From Actinomyces oris (lineage in GTDB: Bacteria > Actinomycetota > Actinomycetes > Actinomycetales > Actinomycetaceae): 64,000 bases of DNA. The DNA lies in contig NZ_CP014232.1 of assembly GCF_001553935.1 (NCBI RefSeq), positions 806,001-870,000 on the forward strand, read 5' to 3'. The position numbers and the translations under genes were made by a program. Of this stretch, positions 42,648 through 50,749 are shown piece after piece; positions within the stretch are counted from its first letter, which is position 1; each line of letters starts with the position of its first letter. A model generated the notes under the pieces. That model worked only from the letters and a program-made list of their open reading frames with translations, had not been told where the DNA came from and ran no database searches.

Positions 42648-42695
42648 TCATGACAGGATGATGGCGGACGGAGCCGGTGCGGCACGATGGGCCAT
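42648..42695 (-). pseudogene. Remnant of the 5' end of the response regulator gene
   Basis: Encodes MAHRAAPAPSAIILS then stop, matching the regulator start MTHPAAPVPSATVLLVDDE and sitting the same 7 bases after the lipoprotein stop. It marks one end of the tandem duplication. Confidence 0.8.
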
Positions 42696-42702
42696 GGCAG
42701 TC

Positions 42703-43245
42703 TCACTGGGTGAGTTTCCCGGTGGTGTTGTTGGCGCCAGTGTCCTGGATGTCGGGGTCGTCACCCAACCAGTGGACGATGGCATTGGAGCCCATGATGC
42801 GGAGGTGCTTGATGTCGCGGGCGTAGACAGTGACGTTGGAGCCCCTAATGGTCACCGTGTCCACATCCTCGGCGGCGACCCTAACATCAGATCCTCCGAC
42901 GTTCAGATCCCCGATGCTACCGACCAGGTTGTAGGTAAGTCCGTCGCCCACGACAGAAAAATTGCGTAAGACCTCCTCCCGATCCCCTTTGCTGATGATG
43001 TCCTTCCAGGTGGGGTCTGTAATGGGAGCGGCAGCGGCCTGAGCTGAGCCGCCGGAAGAGGATTGGGGGTCGGCCGCCTCCTCCCCCTGGGTATCAGTAT
43101 TGGACAATTCCTTCTGTTCGGACTGGGCGGCCGGCGTGCCGGAGTCCCCGGAGCCGGAGCCGTTGACGGACAGGGAGCAGGCGCCCAGGGTCAGGGACAG
43201 AGCCAGGGCGGCGGTACCGGCGAGAACGTTCTTGGGCAGACGCAT
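42703..43245 (-). CDS. DUF3060-type lipoprotein (C), tandem paralogue of B
   Basis: 180 residues from the ATG at 43245 (an upstream ATG at 43260 is less likely). The signal peptide and lipobox (SLTLGAC) and the first ~25 mature residues are almost identical to B. The linker is shorter by 25 residues, and the DUF3060 domain has diverged: NLVGSIGDLNVGGSDVRVAAEDVDTVTIRGSNVTVYARDI. It has its own promoter region and a degenerate operator, and is followed only by a regulator remnant, so it is probably transcribed into or separately from the B operon. Confidence 0.85.
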   Translation of the reverse strand: MRLPKNVLAGTAALALSLTLGACSLSVNGSGSGDSGTPAAQSEQKELSNTDTQGEEAADPQSSSGGSAQAAAAPITDPTWKDIISKGDREEVLRNFSVVGDGLTYNLVGSIGDLNVGGSDVRVAAEDVDTVTIRGSNVTVYARDIKHLRIMGSNAIVHWLGDDPDIQDTGANNTTGKLTQ

Positions 43246-43698
43246 AACGGGCCCTCTCAAGGATCACGTGGGGAGCTATACGCGAAACACAATACCGGTC
43301 GAATACCCCCCCTATCGTCGCAGTACTGTCACAGAACTACGACACGGGCCACGATGATGCTCACGGGGCACTGGGCTTGCGCGGACGGGGACATTCTCCG
43401 CCGTCGGAGACCTTTGCTCGCAGGCGGGGGCACTCGACGCCGTCGGGGACAGGAATCCGGTCCCCGGACGCGCAGACTGTCCCCGACCGAAGGAGAACGC
43501 ACCCCGGCGCGCAGAATGTCCCCGGCCAAGGCTCGCGACGGCGGCCAGCAGCAGTGGCCGGCGACGGCGGCAGTAGTACCAGCGGCCCGCACCGACGCTG
43601 CACGTCCACAGCAGGGCCGCAAGCCCACGCCATTGCCGCAGGCCCGCACCAACGCTGCACGTCCACCGCGCCGCCGCAGGCCCGCCCCACCGCGCCCC
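43246..43698. other. Promoter region and structured spacer upstream of lipoprotein C
   Basis: Duplicate of the spacer at 42130-42560, with the same nested GGGGACATTC / GAATGTCCCC dyad (about 43388-43530). It separates the lipoprotein from the end of topA. No gene is evident. Confidence 0.6.
43327..43344. promoter_or_regulatory. Degenerate operator candidate upstream of lipoprotein C
   Basis: TGTCACAG-AA-CTACGACA: same position as the perfect palindrome of B (82-99 bases before the ATG) with two changes that break symmetry. Confidence 0.5.
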
Positions 43699-46617
43699 TC
43701 AGCCCTCCTTCGAGGCGGCCGCCTTGCTCGACGCCGTCTTAGCGGCGGTCTTCTTAGCGGCTGTCTTCTTGGCGGCGGCCTTCTTCGTCGTGGTCTTCTT
43801 GGCGGTGGTCTTGCGGGTGGTGCGCTTCTTGGCCGGGCCCTTGGCGCGCTTGTCCGCGAGCAGCTCGAAGGCCCGCTCGGCGCTGATGGTGGCCGGGTCC
43901 TCGCTGCGGGGCACGGTGACGTTGGTCTGCCCGTCAGTGATGTAGGGGCCGAAGCGACCGTCCTTGATGACCACCGGCTTCTCAGTGGCCGGGTCCTGCC
44001 CCAGCTCCCGCAGCGGCCCGCGGGCGGCCGCCTGCCCTCGACGCCGCTTGGGCTGGGCGAAGATCTCCAGGGCCTGCTCCAGGGTGACGGTGAAGATCTG
44101 CTCTTCGGTCTCCAGGGAGCGCGAGTCCGTGCCCTTCTTGAGGTAGGGCCCGTAGCGGCCGTTCTGGGCGGTGATGTCCTCCCCCGACTCCGGGTCCTGG
44201 CCGACGACGCGCGGCAGGCTCAGCAGGTCCAGGGCCTGCTCCAGGGTCACGGTGGACAGGTCCATGGAGCGCAGGAGGCTGGCGGTACGGGGCTTGGGCT
44301 TGGCTGCCTTCGCGGTCTTCTTCGCCTTCGTCGATTTGGCCGTCTTCGCAGTCTTGGTCGCCTCCGCCTCGGCCGTCTCCTCCGGCTCGGGCAGGACCTC
44401 GGTGACGTAGGGGCCGTAGCGGCCGTCCTTGGCGATGATGACGTGCCCGCTGGCCGGGTCGACGCCGAGCTCGCGGCCGTCGTCGGCGGCGCGGGTGAAG
44501 AGCTCGCGGGCCTTGTCCACGGTCAGCTCGTCGGGGGCGAGGTCGGCCGGGACGTTGGCACGCTTGCCCTCGGCGTCCTCCAGGTAGGGGCCGTAGCGCC
44601 CCACGCGCAGGGTGATGCCCTCGCCGATCTCGATGGAGTTGACGGCGCGGGCATCGATCTCACCGAGGTTGTCCACCAGGCCCTTGAGCCCCTGGGCGCG
44701 CAGCGCAGCCGCCGCGGCCTCAAGCTCGTTCGAGGCGGCCTGGACGGCCTGCTCGGTGCCGGCCCCACCCTGCCCGTTGTAGAAGCGCCGCAGCCAGGCG
44801 ACCCGGTCCTCCTCGCCGGCGGCGATCCGGTCCAGGTCGCGCTCCATGGAGGCGGTGAAGTCGTAGTCGACGAGCTCGGCGAAGTTCTCCTCCAGCAGCC
44901 GAGTGACGGCGAAGGCGAGCCAGGTCGGCACCAGGGCCTGGCCTCGGTGGTCGACGTAGCCGCGGTCGGAGATGGTGGACATGGTGGCCGCATACGTCGA
45001 GGGGCGGCCGATCTCGCGCTCCTCAAGGGCTTTGACCAGGGAGGCCTCGGTGTAGCGCGGCGGCGGCGTGGTCTCGTGGCCGGAGGCCTCGGCGTCCAGG
45101 GCGGCCAGCTCCTGCCCGGCGATCATCGCGGGCAGGCGCACGTCCTTGGAGTCCTTGGCGGCGGCTCCGGCGTCGTCCTGGTAGCGCTCGGCGTCGCGCC
45201 CCTCCTCGTAGGCGGCCAGGAAGCCGCGGAAGGTGATGACGGTGCCCGACGCCGTCAGGCCGGCCGTGGAGAAGGTGGGGCCGGAGTCGCGCGACTCGCC
45301 GGCCACGGGTGTCAGCGGCACCTCGACGGTGACCGTGGCGGTCGAGCCGACGGCGTCGGCCATCTGGGAGGCCACGGTCCGCTTCCAGATGAGCTCGTAG
45401 AGGCGGAACTGGGCGCCGGTGAGCTCACCGGAGACCTGGGCCGGGGTGCGGAAGTGGTCGCCGGCGGGGCGGATCGCCTCGTGGGCCTCCTGGGCGCCCT
45501 TGGACTTGGAGGCGTAGACGCGGGGGCGCTCGGGGACGTACTCGGCCCCGTAGAGCTCGGCCACCTGCGAGCGGGCCGCGGCCACGGCCTGACCGGACAG
45601 GACCGTGGAGTCGGTACGCATGTAGGTGATGAAGCCGTTCTCGTAGAGGCCCTGCGCCACGCGCATGGTCTCGCGCGGGTTCATGCGCAGCTTGCGGGAG
45701 GCCTCCTGCTGGAGGGTGGAGGTGGTGAAGGGGGCGGCCGGGCGGCGCTTGTAGGGCTTGTCCTCCACGCCGACCACGCGCGGCTCTCCCCGGCCGATGG
45801 CCTCGGCCACGGCGGTGGCCCCCACCTGGTGGAGGTGGACGGCGGAGGCCTTGAGCGCGGCCGGGCGCAGCTGGCCGTCGTCGTTGAAGTCGCGCCCGGT
45901 GGCCACGCGCCGCCCGTCGAGGGTGACGAGCCGGGCGGTGAAGGAGGCCTCCTGGCGGGCGGTGACGTCCACGGCGGACAGGACGGTGGAGAAGGTGGCC
46001 TCCACCCCCCAGTAGGAGGCGGAGCGGAAGGCCATGCGCTCGCGCTCGCGCTCGACGACGAGTCGGGTGGCCACTGACTGCACGCGCCCGGCGGACAGGC
46101 CGGCGCGGACCTTGCGCCACAGGACCGGGCTGACCTCGTAGCCCACGAGGCGGTCCAGGATGCGTCGGGTCTCCTGGGCGTCGACGAGGTGGATGTCCAG
46201 CTCGCGGGTGTTGTCCAGGGCCCGGGTGACGGCCTCGCGGGTGATCTCAGTGAAGACCATACGGCGCACCGGCACCTTGGGCTTGAGGACCTGCTGGAGG
46301 TGCCAGGCGATGGCCTCGCCCTCGCGGTCGTCATCGGTGGCCAGGTAGAGCTCGTCGGCCTCCTTGAGGGCCTTCTTGAGCTGGGCGACCGTCTTCTTCT
46401 TGTCAGGGTTGACGACGTAGTAGGGGGTGAAGTCGTCCTCGACGTCGACCGCGAACTTCCCGTAGGGGCCCTTCTTCATGGTGGCGGGCAGCTCGGAGGG
46501 CTGCGGCAGGTCGCGAATGTGCCCCACGGAGGCCTCGACGTCGAACTCCGGACCCAGGTAGCCGGCAATGGAGCGCACCTTGTTGGGGGACTCCACGATG
46601 ACGAGCTTGGTGGACAC
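43699..46617 (-). CDS. topA: DNA topoisomerase I
   Basis: 972 residues from a GTG at 46617. Relaxes negative supercoils. The Toprim domain begins at once (LVIVESPNKVRSIAGYLG; later YLATDDDREGEAIAWHL), the active-site Tyr332 lies in GFITYMRTDSTVLSG, and the C-terminal third has four topoisomerase_I-type repeats (GRYGPY / DGRFGPY). It ends with a long Lys/Ala/Thr tail (KKTTAKK-type repeats) typical of actinobacterial TopA, which aids processivity. Downstream lies the duplicated lipoprotein region. Confidence 0.96.
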   Translation of the reverse strand: MSTKLVIVESPNKVRSIAGYLGPEFDVEASVGHIRDLPQPSELPATMKKGPYGKFAVDVEDDFTPYYVVNPDKKKTVAQLKKALKEADELYLATDDDREGEAIAWHLQQVLKPKVPVRRMVFTEITREAVTRALDNTRELDIHLVDAQETRRILDRLVGYEVSPVLWRKVRAGLSAGRVQSVATRLVVERERERMAFRSASYWGVEATFSTVLSAVDVTARQEASFTARLVTLDGRRVATGRDFNDDGQLRPAALKASAVHLHQVGATAVAEAIGRGEPRVVGVEDKPYKRRPAAPFTTSTLQQEASRKLRMNPRETMRVAQGLYENGFITYMRTDSTVLSGQAVAAARSQVAELYGAEYVPERPRVYASKSKGAQEAHEAIRPAGDHFRTPAQVSGELTGAQFRLYELIWKRTVASQMADAVGSTATVTVEVPLTPVAGESRDSGPTFSTAGLTASGTVITFRGFLAAYEEGRDAERYQDDAGAAAKDSKDVRLPAMIAGQELAALDAEASGHETTPPPRYTEASLVKALEEREIGRPSTYAATMSTISDRGYVDHRGQALVPTWLAFAVTRLLEENFAELVDYDFTASMERDLDRIAAGEEDRVAWLRRFYNGQGGAGTEQAVQAASNELEAAAAALRAQGLKGLVDNLGEIDARAVNSIEIGEGITLRVGRYGPYLEDAEGKRANVPADLAPDELTVDKARELFTRAADDGRELGVDPASGHVIIAKDGRYGPYVTEVLPEPEETAEAEATKTAKTAKSTKAKKTAKAAKPKPRTASLLRSMDLSTVTLEQALDLLSLPRVVGQDPESGEDITAQNGRYGPYLKKGTDSRSLETEEQIFTVTLEQALEIFAQPKRRRGQAAARGPLRELGQDPATEKPVVIKDGRFGPYITDGQTNVTVPRSEDPATISAERAFELLADKRAKGPAKKRTTRKTTAKKTTTKKAAAKKTAAKKTAAKTASSKAAASKEG

Positions 46618-46780
46618 GTAAAGCCTTCCTCACGGGTGGTGCGCGGCTGGCCGCGACTGGTGGGTCTGCGGGTGGTTGTCGCCGAGCCCCGACGTTCGCC
46701 ACGGGATCGTGAGGATCCGGGCGATCCGGGGCCCCGACGAGGGGGACGGTGGGGAGTCGGCGCGTGCCGGCTCCCAGCCG

Positions 46781-46808
46781 ACTGTAACGCACCACCCACC
46801 TTTTCCAA
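46781..46808 (-). promoter_or_regulatory. Promoter of topA
   Basis: TTGGAA (46803-46808) and TACAGT (46781-46786) on the minus strand, 16 bases apart, about 165 bases before the GTG. Confidence 0.45.
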
Positions 46809-46839
46809 CCAGGCAGTGCCCGGAAGAACGACTTTCGTC

Positions 46840-48174
46840 TCAGATGAGCTCGGCCAGGGCGCTGCGCACAGCGGCCAGGCGCTGAGCGGCGATGTTCTCG
46901 TCGTAGGGCAGGTGCAGTCCGCGGCACTCGGCGGCCAGCTCGGCCAGGGAGCGGACCTCGGGGAAGCCTCGGGAGGTGAGCTGGGCGACCTCGTCGATGA
47001 TCGGCGAGCCTGAGGAGCCGGCCCCGCCGCCACGCAGGTCCACCCACTGCCCCAGGCGCCGGGCCGCACGGTCCAGACTGGAGGTCACGGTGTGCAGGGC
47101 GTCGTTAAGCTGGGCGACCTGGGTGCTCACGGCCTGCAGCACGGGGCCCAGGCCGCGGATGCCGGACTCGAGCGCCTCGCACAGGTCCGTCAGGGAGTGC
47201 ACGGCGTCCACCTCAGTGCCATCGAGGATGGACTGGGCGAAGCGCCCCACCATGAGGGTGATCAGGCGCATGAGGGCCACGGAGAAACGCAGCTCGGTGA
47301 CCGACTGGTGCAGGACCTTGAGCCGTGAGGGCAGCCCGTGCAGCTCGGCGCCCGCGACGCCGGTGAGCTCGGCGATGCGCTCACCGAGCATGAGCACCTT
47401 GGTCTGGGCGCTGTCGCCGACGTCGTGGGAGACGAGCTGGCCGATGCGCCCCACTCGCGCCTCCACCGCCCGGGCCGAGTCGTGGGTGGCCTCCATGGTG
47501 GTGATGAGGCGCAAGTACTCGTCGAGCTCGAAGACCAGAGCGTCGGTGTCCTTCTCCATGGCGGCCACCGCGTTGAGGATCCGGGCCACGGCGCCCAGTC
47601 CCTCGGGGGCGGCCGCCGGGACGCGCACCCCGGCGGCGACCAGGGCGGCCACCTCACGCGGCAGGGTCACCAGGGTCATGTCGTGCAGGGAGGGGAAGCC
47701 CAGGGCCGCTAGCTCCGCGGCCAGCTCACGGCCGCCGAACTCACCGAGCTGGTGGCGCGAGGCACCCCGGGCCTGAAGGTCGCGCTCCTTGGTGCGCACC
47801 CGGCGGTAGGCCTCCTCGACCCGGTCCCTGGTCGCAGTGTCCATCGGCTTGATCCGCACCGACAGGAAGCCCTGGCGCAGCGGCACGATGGTGGCGAAGA
47901 CCCGGTAGTCCAGGCCGTCCACGGCACGGTTGGTGATGTAGCCGCAGGCGGGGCGCCGGGTCTGCAGGTCGTCCCAGATGAGGCGGAACAGACCCGCCGG
48001 CATGTCCAGGTGACGAATGATGTTGTGCGGAGCCCCGATGAGACGCTCGCGCGAGTAGCGCGATAACGTATCGAACGTCCGGTTCGTGTTCTGAATGACG
48101 CCTTTGAGATCCGTGGTGGAAAAGAAGATGTCCTGCGGATCGAACAAACGCTCGTAACCGACCTGCGACTCCAT
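46840..48174 (-). CDS. Cytosolic PAS-domain protein, Aer-like (first paralogue)
   Basis: 444 residues with no membrane helix. The N-terminus is a PAS domain of the Aer kind: DIFFSTTDLKGVIQNTNRTFDTLSRYSRERLIGAPHNIIRHLDMPAGLF, then YRVFATIVPLRQGFLSVRIKP. The remaining ~300 residues are helical and without the methyl-accepting signalling hairpin of chemoreceptors, so it is not a chemotaxis transducer. The protein may sense redox or a small ligand; output unknown. A Shine-Dalgarno (AAGGAA) precedes the ATG at 48174. Paralogue immediately upstream on the same strand. Confidence 0.8.
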   Translation of the reverse strand: MESQVGYERLFDPQDIFFSTTDLKGVIQNTNRTFDTLSRYSRERLIGAPHNIIRHLDMPAGLFRLIWDDLQTRRPACGYITNRAVDGLDYRVFATIVPLRQGFLSVRIKPMDTATRDRVEEAYRRVRTKERDLQARGASRHQLGEFGGRELAAELAALGFPSLHDMTLVTLPREVAALVAAGVRVPAAAPEGLGAVARILNAVAAMEKDTDALVFELDEYLRLITTMEATHDSARAVEARVGRIGQLVSHDVGDSAQTKVLMLGERIAELTGVAGAELHGLPSRLKVLHQSVTELRFSVALMRLITLMVGRFAQSILDGTEVDAVHSLTDLCEALESGIRGLGPVLQAVSTQVAQLNDALHTVTSSLDRAARRLGQWVDLRGGGAGSSGSPIIDEVAQLTSRGFPEVRSLAELAAECRGLHLPYDENIAAQRLAAVRSALAELI

Positions 48175-48343
48175 GGTGCTTTCCTTCGGGGTGAATAATT
48201 CGCGGGAGCACCTCGCCAGAGGACTATTCCTTCAGCTCCTCACACAGTGCCGGGAAGAAGGTAACGAAACGTACGTGCCCGCGGAAGACAATTTATGACA
48301 TTGTCACCAATAAGGTGGGTCTTATCTTGTAGATTATCTCCAA

Positions 48344-49696
48344 TTACTCCCCCAGGTGACTCAGGGTCTCGCGGACGGTCGCCACCCGCTGGCGGATGAC
48401 GGGTTCGTCCAAGGTCACGACGACGCCGCGGGCCTTGGCGGCCAGCTCGGCCAGCGAGGCCGTCTCCGGGAAGCCCTGCTCACCCACGGCGACGGCCTCA
48501 CTCAGGGCGGCCTCGGCGTCGACGCCCTCGACGAGCGCCTGGGCCCCCTCGTCCTGAAGAGCGCGGATCCAGCGCTGGAAGGGCCGCTTGACGCGGTCGA
48601 GGTTGCTGACCACGGATCTCAGGTCGCCCTCCAGGCGCTCGGCCAGGTTGGCCGCCTCCTGGCAGGAGGGCACGAGCTCCTCCAGGTCGGAGAGCATCGC
48701 CTCGGCGAGGTCGCCGATAGCGTCGGCGGACTCCCCCTCCTGGCCGTCCAGGACGGCGGCGGCGAAGATGCCGGCCATGAGGGTGTGCAGACGCATCATC
48801 GAGCTGCGAAAGCGCACCTCGGAGGCCGCCTCGTAGAGCGCCACGAGGGAGGAGTTGAGCTGGCGCAGCACCTCGACGGCCTGAGCCCCACGCTCCTTGA
48901 CGCGCTCAGAGACGTTGGGAACGGAGGACTCGGCGTCGGGGCTGGTCACCTCCCCCATGAGGGAGCCCACGCGGTCGGCCCGGTCGATGACCGAGCGCAC
49001 CCCGCCGGCCCAGGAGCCCAGGCCGTTGATGAGCTCCTGGTACTCGCCGAGCTGGTAGATGAGCTCGTCGGTGTCCCGCTCGATGGCGGCGACGGCCTGG
49101 AGAACGGCGGACATGGGATTGTCCGACTCGGCACGGAGCGGCACCCGCACCCCCTCGACGACCAGCAGGGCCAGCTCCCGCGGGAGGGCGGCCCGGGCGA
49201 AGTTGTGCAGGTCGTGGTACTGAAGCTTCGCCAGCTCCTCGGTCAGCAGCGCGGCCCCGTGCTCGGCGACCTCCCGGCGCCCGTGGCCCTCCTCGGCGTA
49301 GGCGCGCTCGGCGGCCCGCACACGGGCGTAGATCTCCTTGACGGGAGTGAACATGGCGTGGTTGGTGGGGCGCACGCGCACGGACAGGTAGCCGTCGGCC
49401 AGCGGGGCGATCGTGGCGAAGACCCAGTAGTCCCGCCCGTCCTTGGCCCGGTTGAGCACGTAGACGCAGGAGGAGCGCCCCTGCTCGAGCTCGTCCCACA
49501 TCAGCTTGAAGGCCCCGGCGGGCATGTCGTCGTGCCGAATAATGTTGTGCGGAGAGCCGACGAGCTCCTCGGAGCTGTGACGGGACAGCGAATCGAAGAC
49601 CCGGTTGGTCCTGCGAATGACACCCTTGGTATCCGTCGTCGAGAAGAACAGGTCCTCGGCACCGAAGCGGCGCTCGTTGCCATCGACGTATTCCAT
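48344..49696 (-). CDS. Cytosolic PAS-domain protein, Aer-like (second paralogue)
   Basis: 450 residues, same plan as the neighbour ending at 46840: PAS domain with DLFFSTTDTKGVIRRTNRVF, SPHNIIRHDDMPAGAFKLMW, YWVFATIAPLADGYLSVRVRP, then ~300 helical residues ending in an AELAAKARGVVVTLDEPVIRQ segment parallel to its paralogue. About 35-40% identical by eye. Good AGGAG Shine-Dalgarno at the ATG 49696. Divergent from a two-component system. I cannot name a function. Confidence 0.8.
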   Translation of the reverse strand: MEYVDGNERRFGAEDLFFSTTDTKGVIRRTNRVFDSLSRHSSEELVGSPHNIIRHDDMPAGAFKLMWDELEQGRSSCVYVLNRAKDGRDYWVFATIAPLADGYLSVRVRPTNHAMFTPVKEIYARVRAAERAYAEEGHGRREVAEHGAALLTEELAKLQYHDLHNFARAALPRELALLVVEGVRVPLRAESDNPMSAVLQAVAAIERDTDELIYQLGEYQELINGLGSWAGGVRSVIDRADRVGSLMGEVTSPDAESSVPNVSERVKERGAQAVEVLRQLNSSLVALYEAASEVRFRSSMMRLHTLMAGIFAAAVLDGQEGESADAIGDLAEAMLSDLEELVPSCQEAANLAERLEGDLRSVVSNLDRVKRPFQRWIRALQDEGAQALVEGVDAEAALSEAVAVGEQGFPETASLAELAAKARGVVVTLDEPVIRQRVATVRETLSHLGE

Positions 49697-50002
49697 GTCT
49701 CTCCTGCTGTAGCTGTATGAGGGATGTATGAGGGAAAGAAGGCCGACGCCGATTCACCGACGGCGACACGCTGGATGAGGGGACGGCCGAGATACCACTG
49801 GACCGTTTCTCTATGGGGATGACGTTACGAAGTAACGTTCCGGTGCATGCGAATGTGGAGATCAACAACCAAGACGCATACCCGCTTAAGCATGTCACAG
49901 CGTTCGAGCCGCCGCGTCTCCGTTCGGTCTCAGATCGGTAACACAGTCGAGACACAGGTTGCGCTGTGGTCGAGCACAGCGCCTTCCTGTTGAATAGATG
50001 AC
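49697..50002. other. Divergent promoter region
   Basis: 306 bases between the PAS gene and the response regulator. It is less GC-rich than its neighbours and contains the palindrome at 49822-49838. No gene. Confidence 0.5.
49822..49838. promoter_or_regulatory. Palindrome in the divergent promoter region
   Basis: ACGTTAC-GAA-GTAACGT, a perfect 7-bp inverted repeat. A loosely similar GTAACGAAACGTAC lies at 48261-48274, upstream of the other PAS gene. Confidence 0.4.
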
Positions 50003-50749
50003 GTGACTAACGCCCCCACCGAGAACCTCACCCGTGCCGACGGCTCCCCCTTGCGCGTCCTGGTCGTCGACGACGAGCAGATGCTCGCCGACCTGCTCGC
50101 CTCCGCCCTGCGTTACGAGGGATGGGAGGTCACCACTGCCGGGACCGGGATCGCAGCCGTGCGCTCCGCCCAGGAGATCGACCCCGACGTCATCGTCCTG
50201 GACATCATGCTGCCCGACTTCGACGGCCTGGAGGTCATGCGCCGGGTGCGCGGCCACCGCCCGAACGTGCCGGTCCTGTTCCTGACGGCCAAGGACGCCG
50301 TCGAGGACCGGGTGGCCGGACTGACCGCCGGCGGCGACGACTACGTCACCAAGCCCTTCTCCCTGGAGGAGGTCGTGGCCCGGCTGCGTGCCCTGTTGCG
50401 GCGCTCCGGGGCCAGCGAGGAGAAGCAGGCCTCCCTGCTGGAGGTCGGGGACCTGCGCATGGACGAGGACTCCCACGAGGTCTGGCGCGGCGAGGACGAG
50501 ATCCAGCTGACCGCCACCGAGTTCGAGCTGCTGCGCTACCTCATGCGCAACCCCCGCCGGGTCCTGTCCAAGCCGCAGATCCTGGACCGGGTGTGGAACT
50601 ACGACTTCGGCGGGCAGGCCAATATCGTCGAGCTGTACATCTCCTACCTGCGCCGCAAGATCGACAAGGGCCGCGAGCCCATGATCCACACGATGCGCGG
50701 CGTCGGATACGTCCTCAAGCCGGCCGCCGGCACCGATGAGCGCCGCTGA
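50003..50749 (+). CDS. OmpR-family response regulator
   Basis: 248 residues from a GTG at 50003, with no obvious Shine-Dalgarno. Receiver domain: VVDDEQML, phospho-acceptor Asp67 in VIVLDIMLP and Lys in VTKPFSL; winged helix ending in GVGYVLKPAAG. Overlaps the kinase start by 14 bases. Resembles the TrcR/MprA-type regulators, but the stimulus cannot be read from the sequence. Confidence 0.92.
   Translation: MTNAPTENLTRADGSPLRVLVVDDEQMLADLLASALRYEGWEVTTAGTGIAAVRSAQEIDPDVIVLDIMLPDFDGLEVMRRVRGHRPNVPVLFLTAKDAVEDRVAGLTAGGDDYVTKPFSLEEVVARLRALLRRSGASEEKQASLLEVGDLRMDEDSHEVWRGEDEIQLTATEFELLRYLMRNPRRVLSKPQILDRVWNYDFGGQANIVELYISYLRRKIDKGREPMIHTMRGVGYVLKPAAGTDERR

Noticed and set aside
43063..46077. A 1004-codon plus-strand frame across topA
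   Set aside because: Antisense shadow of the fully conserved topA.
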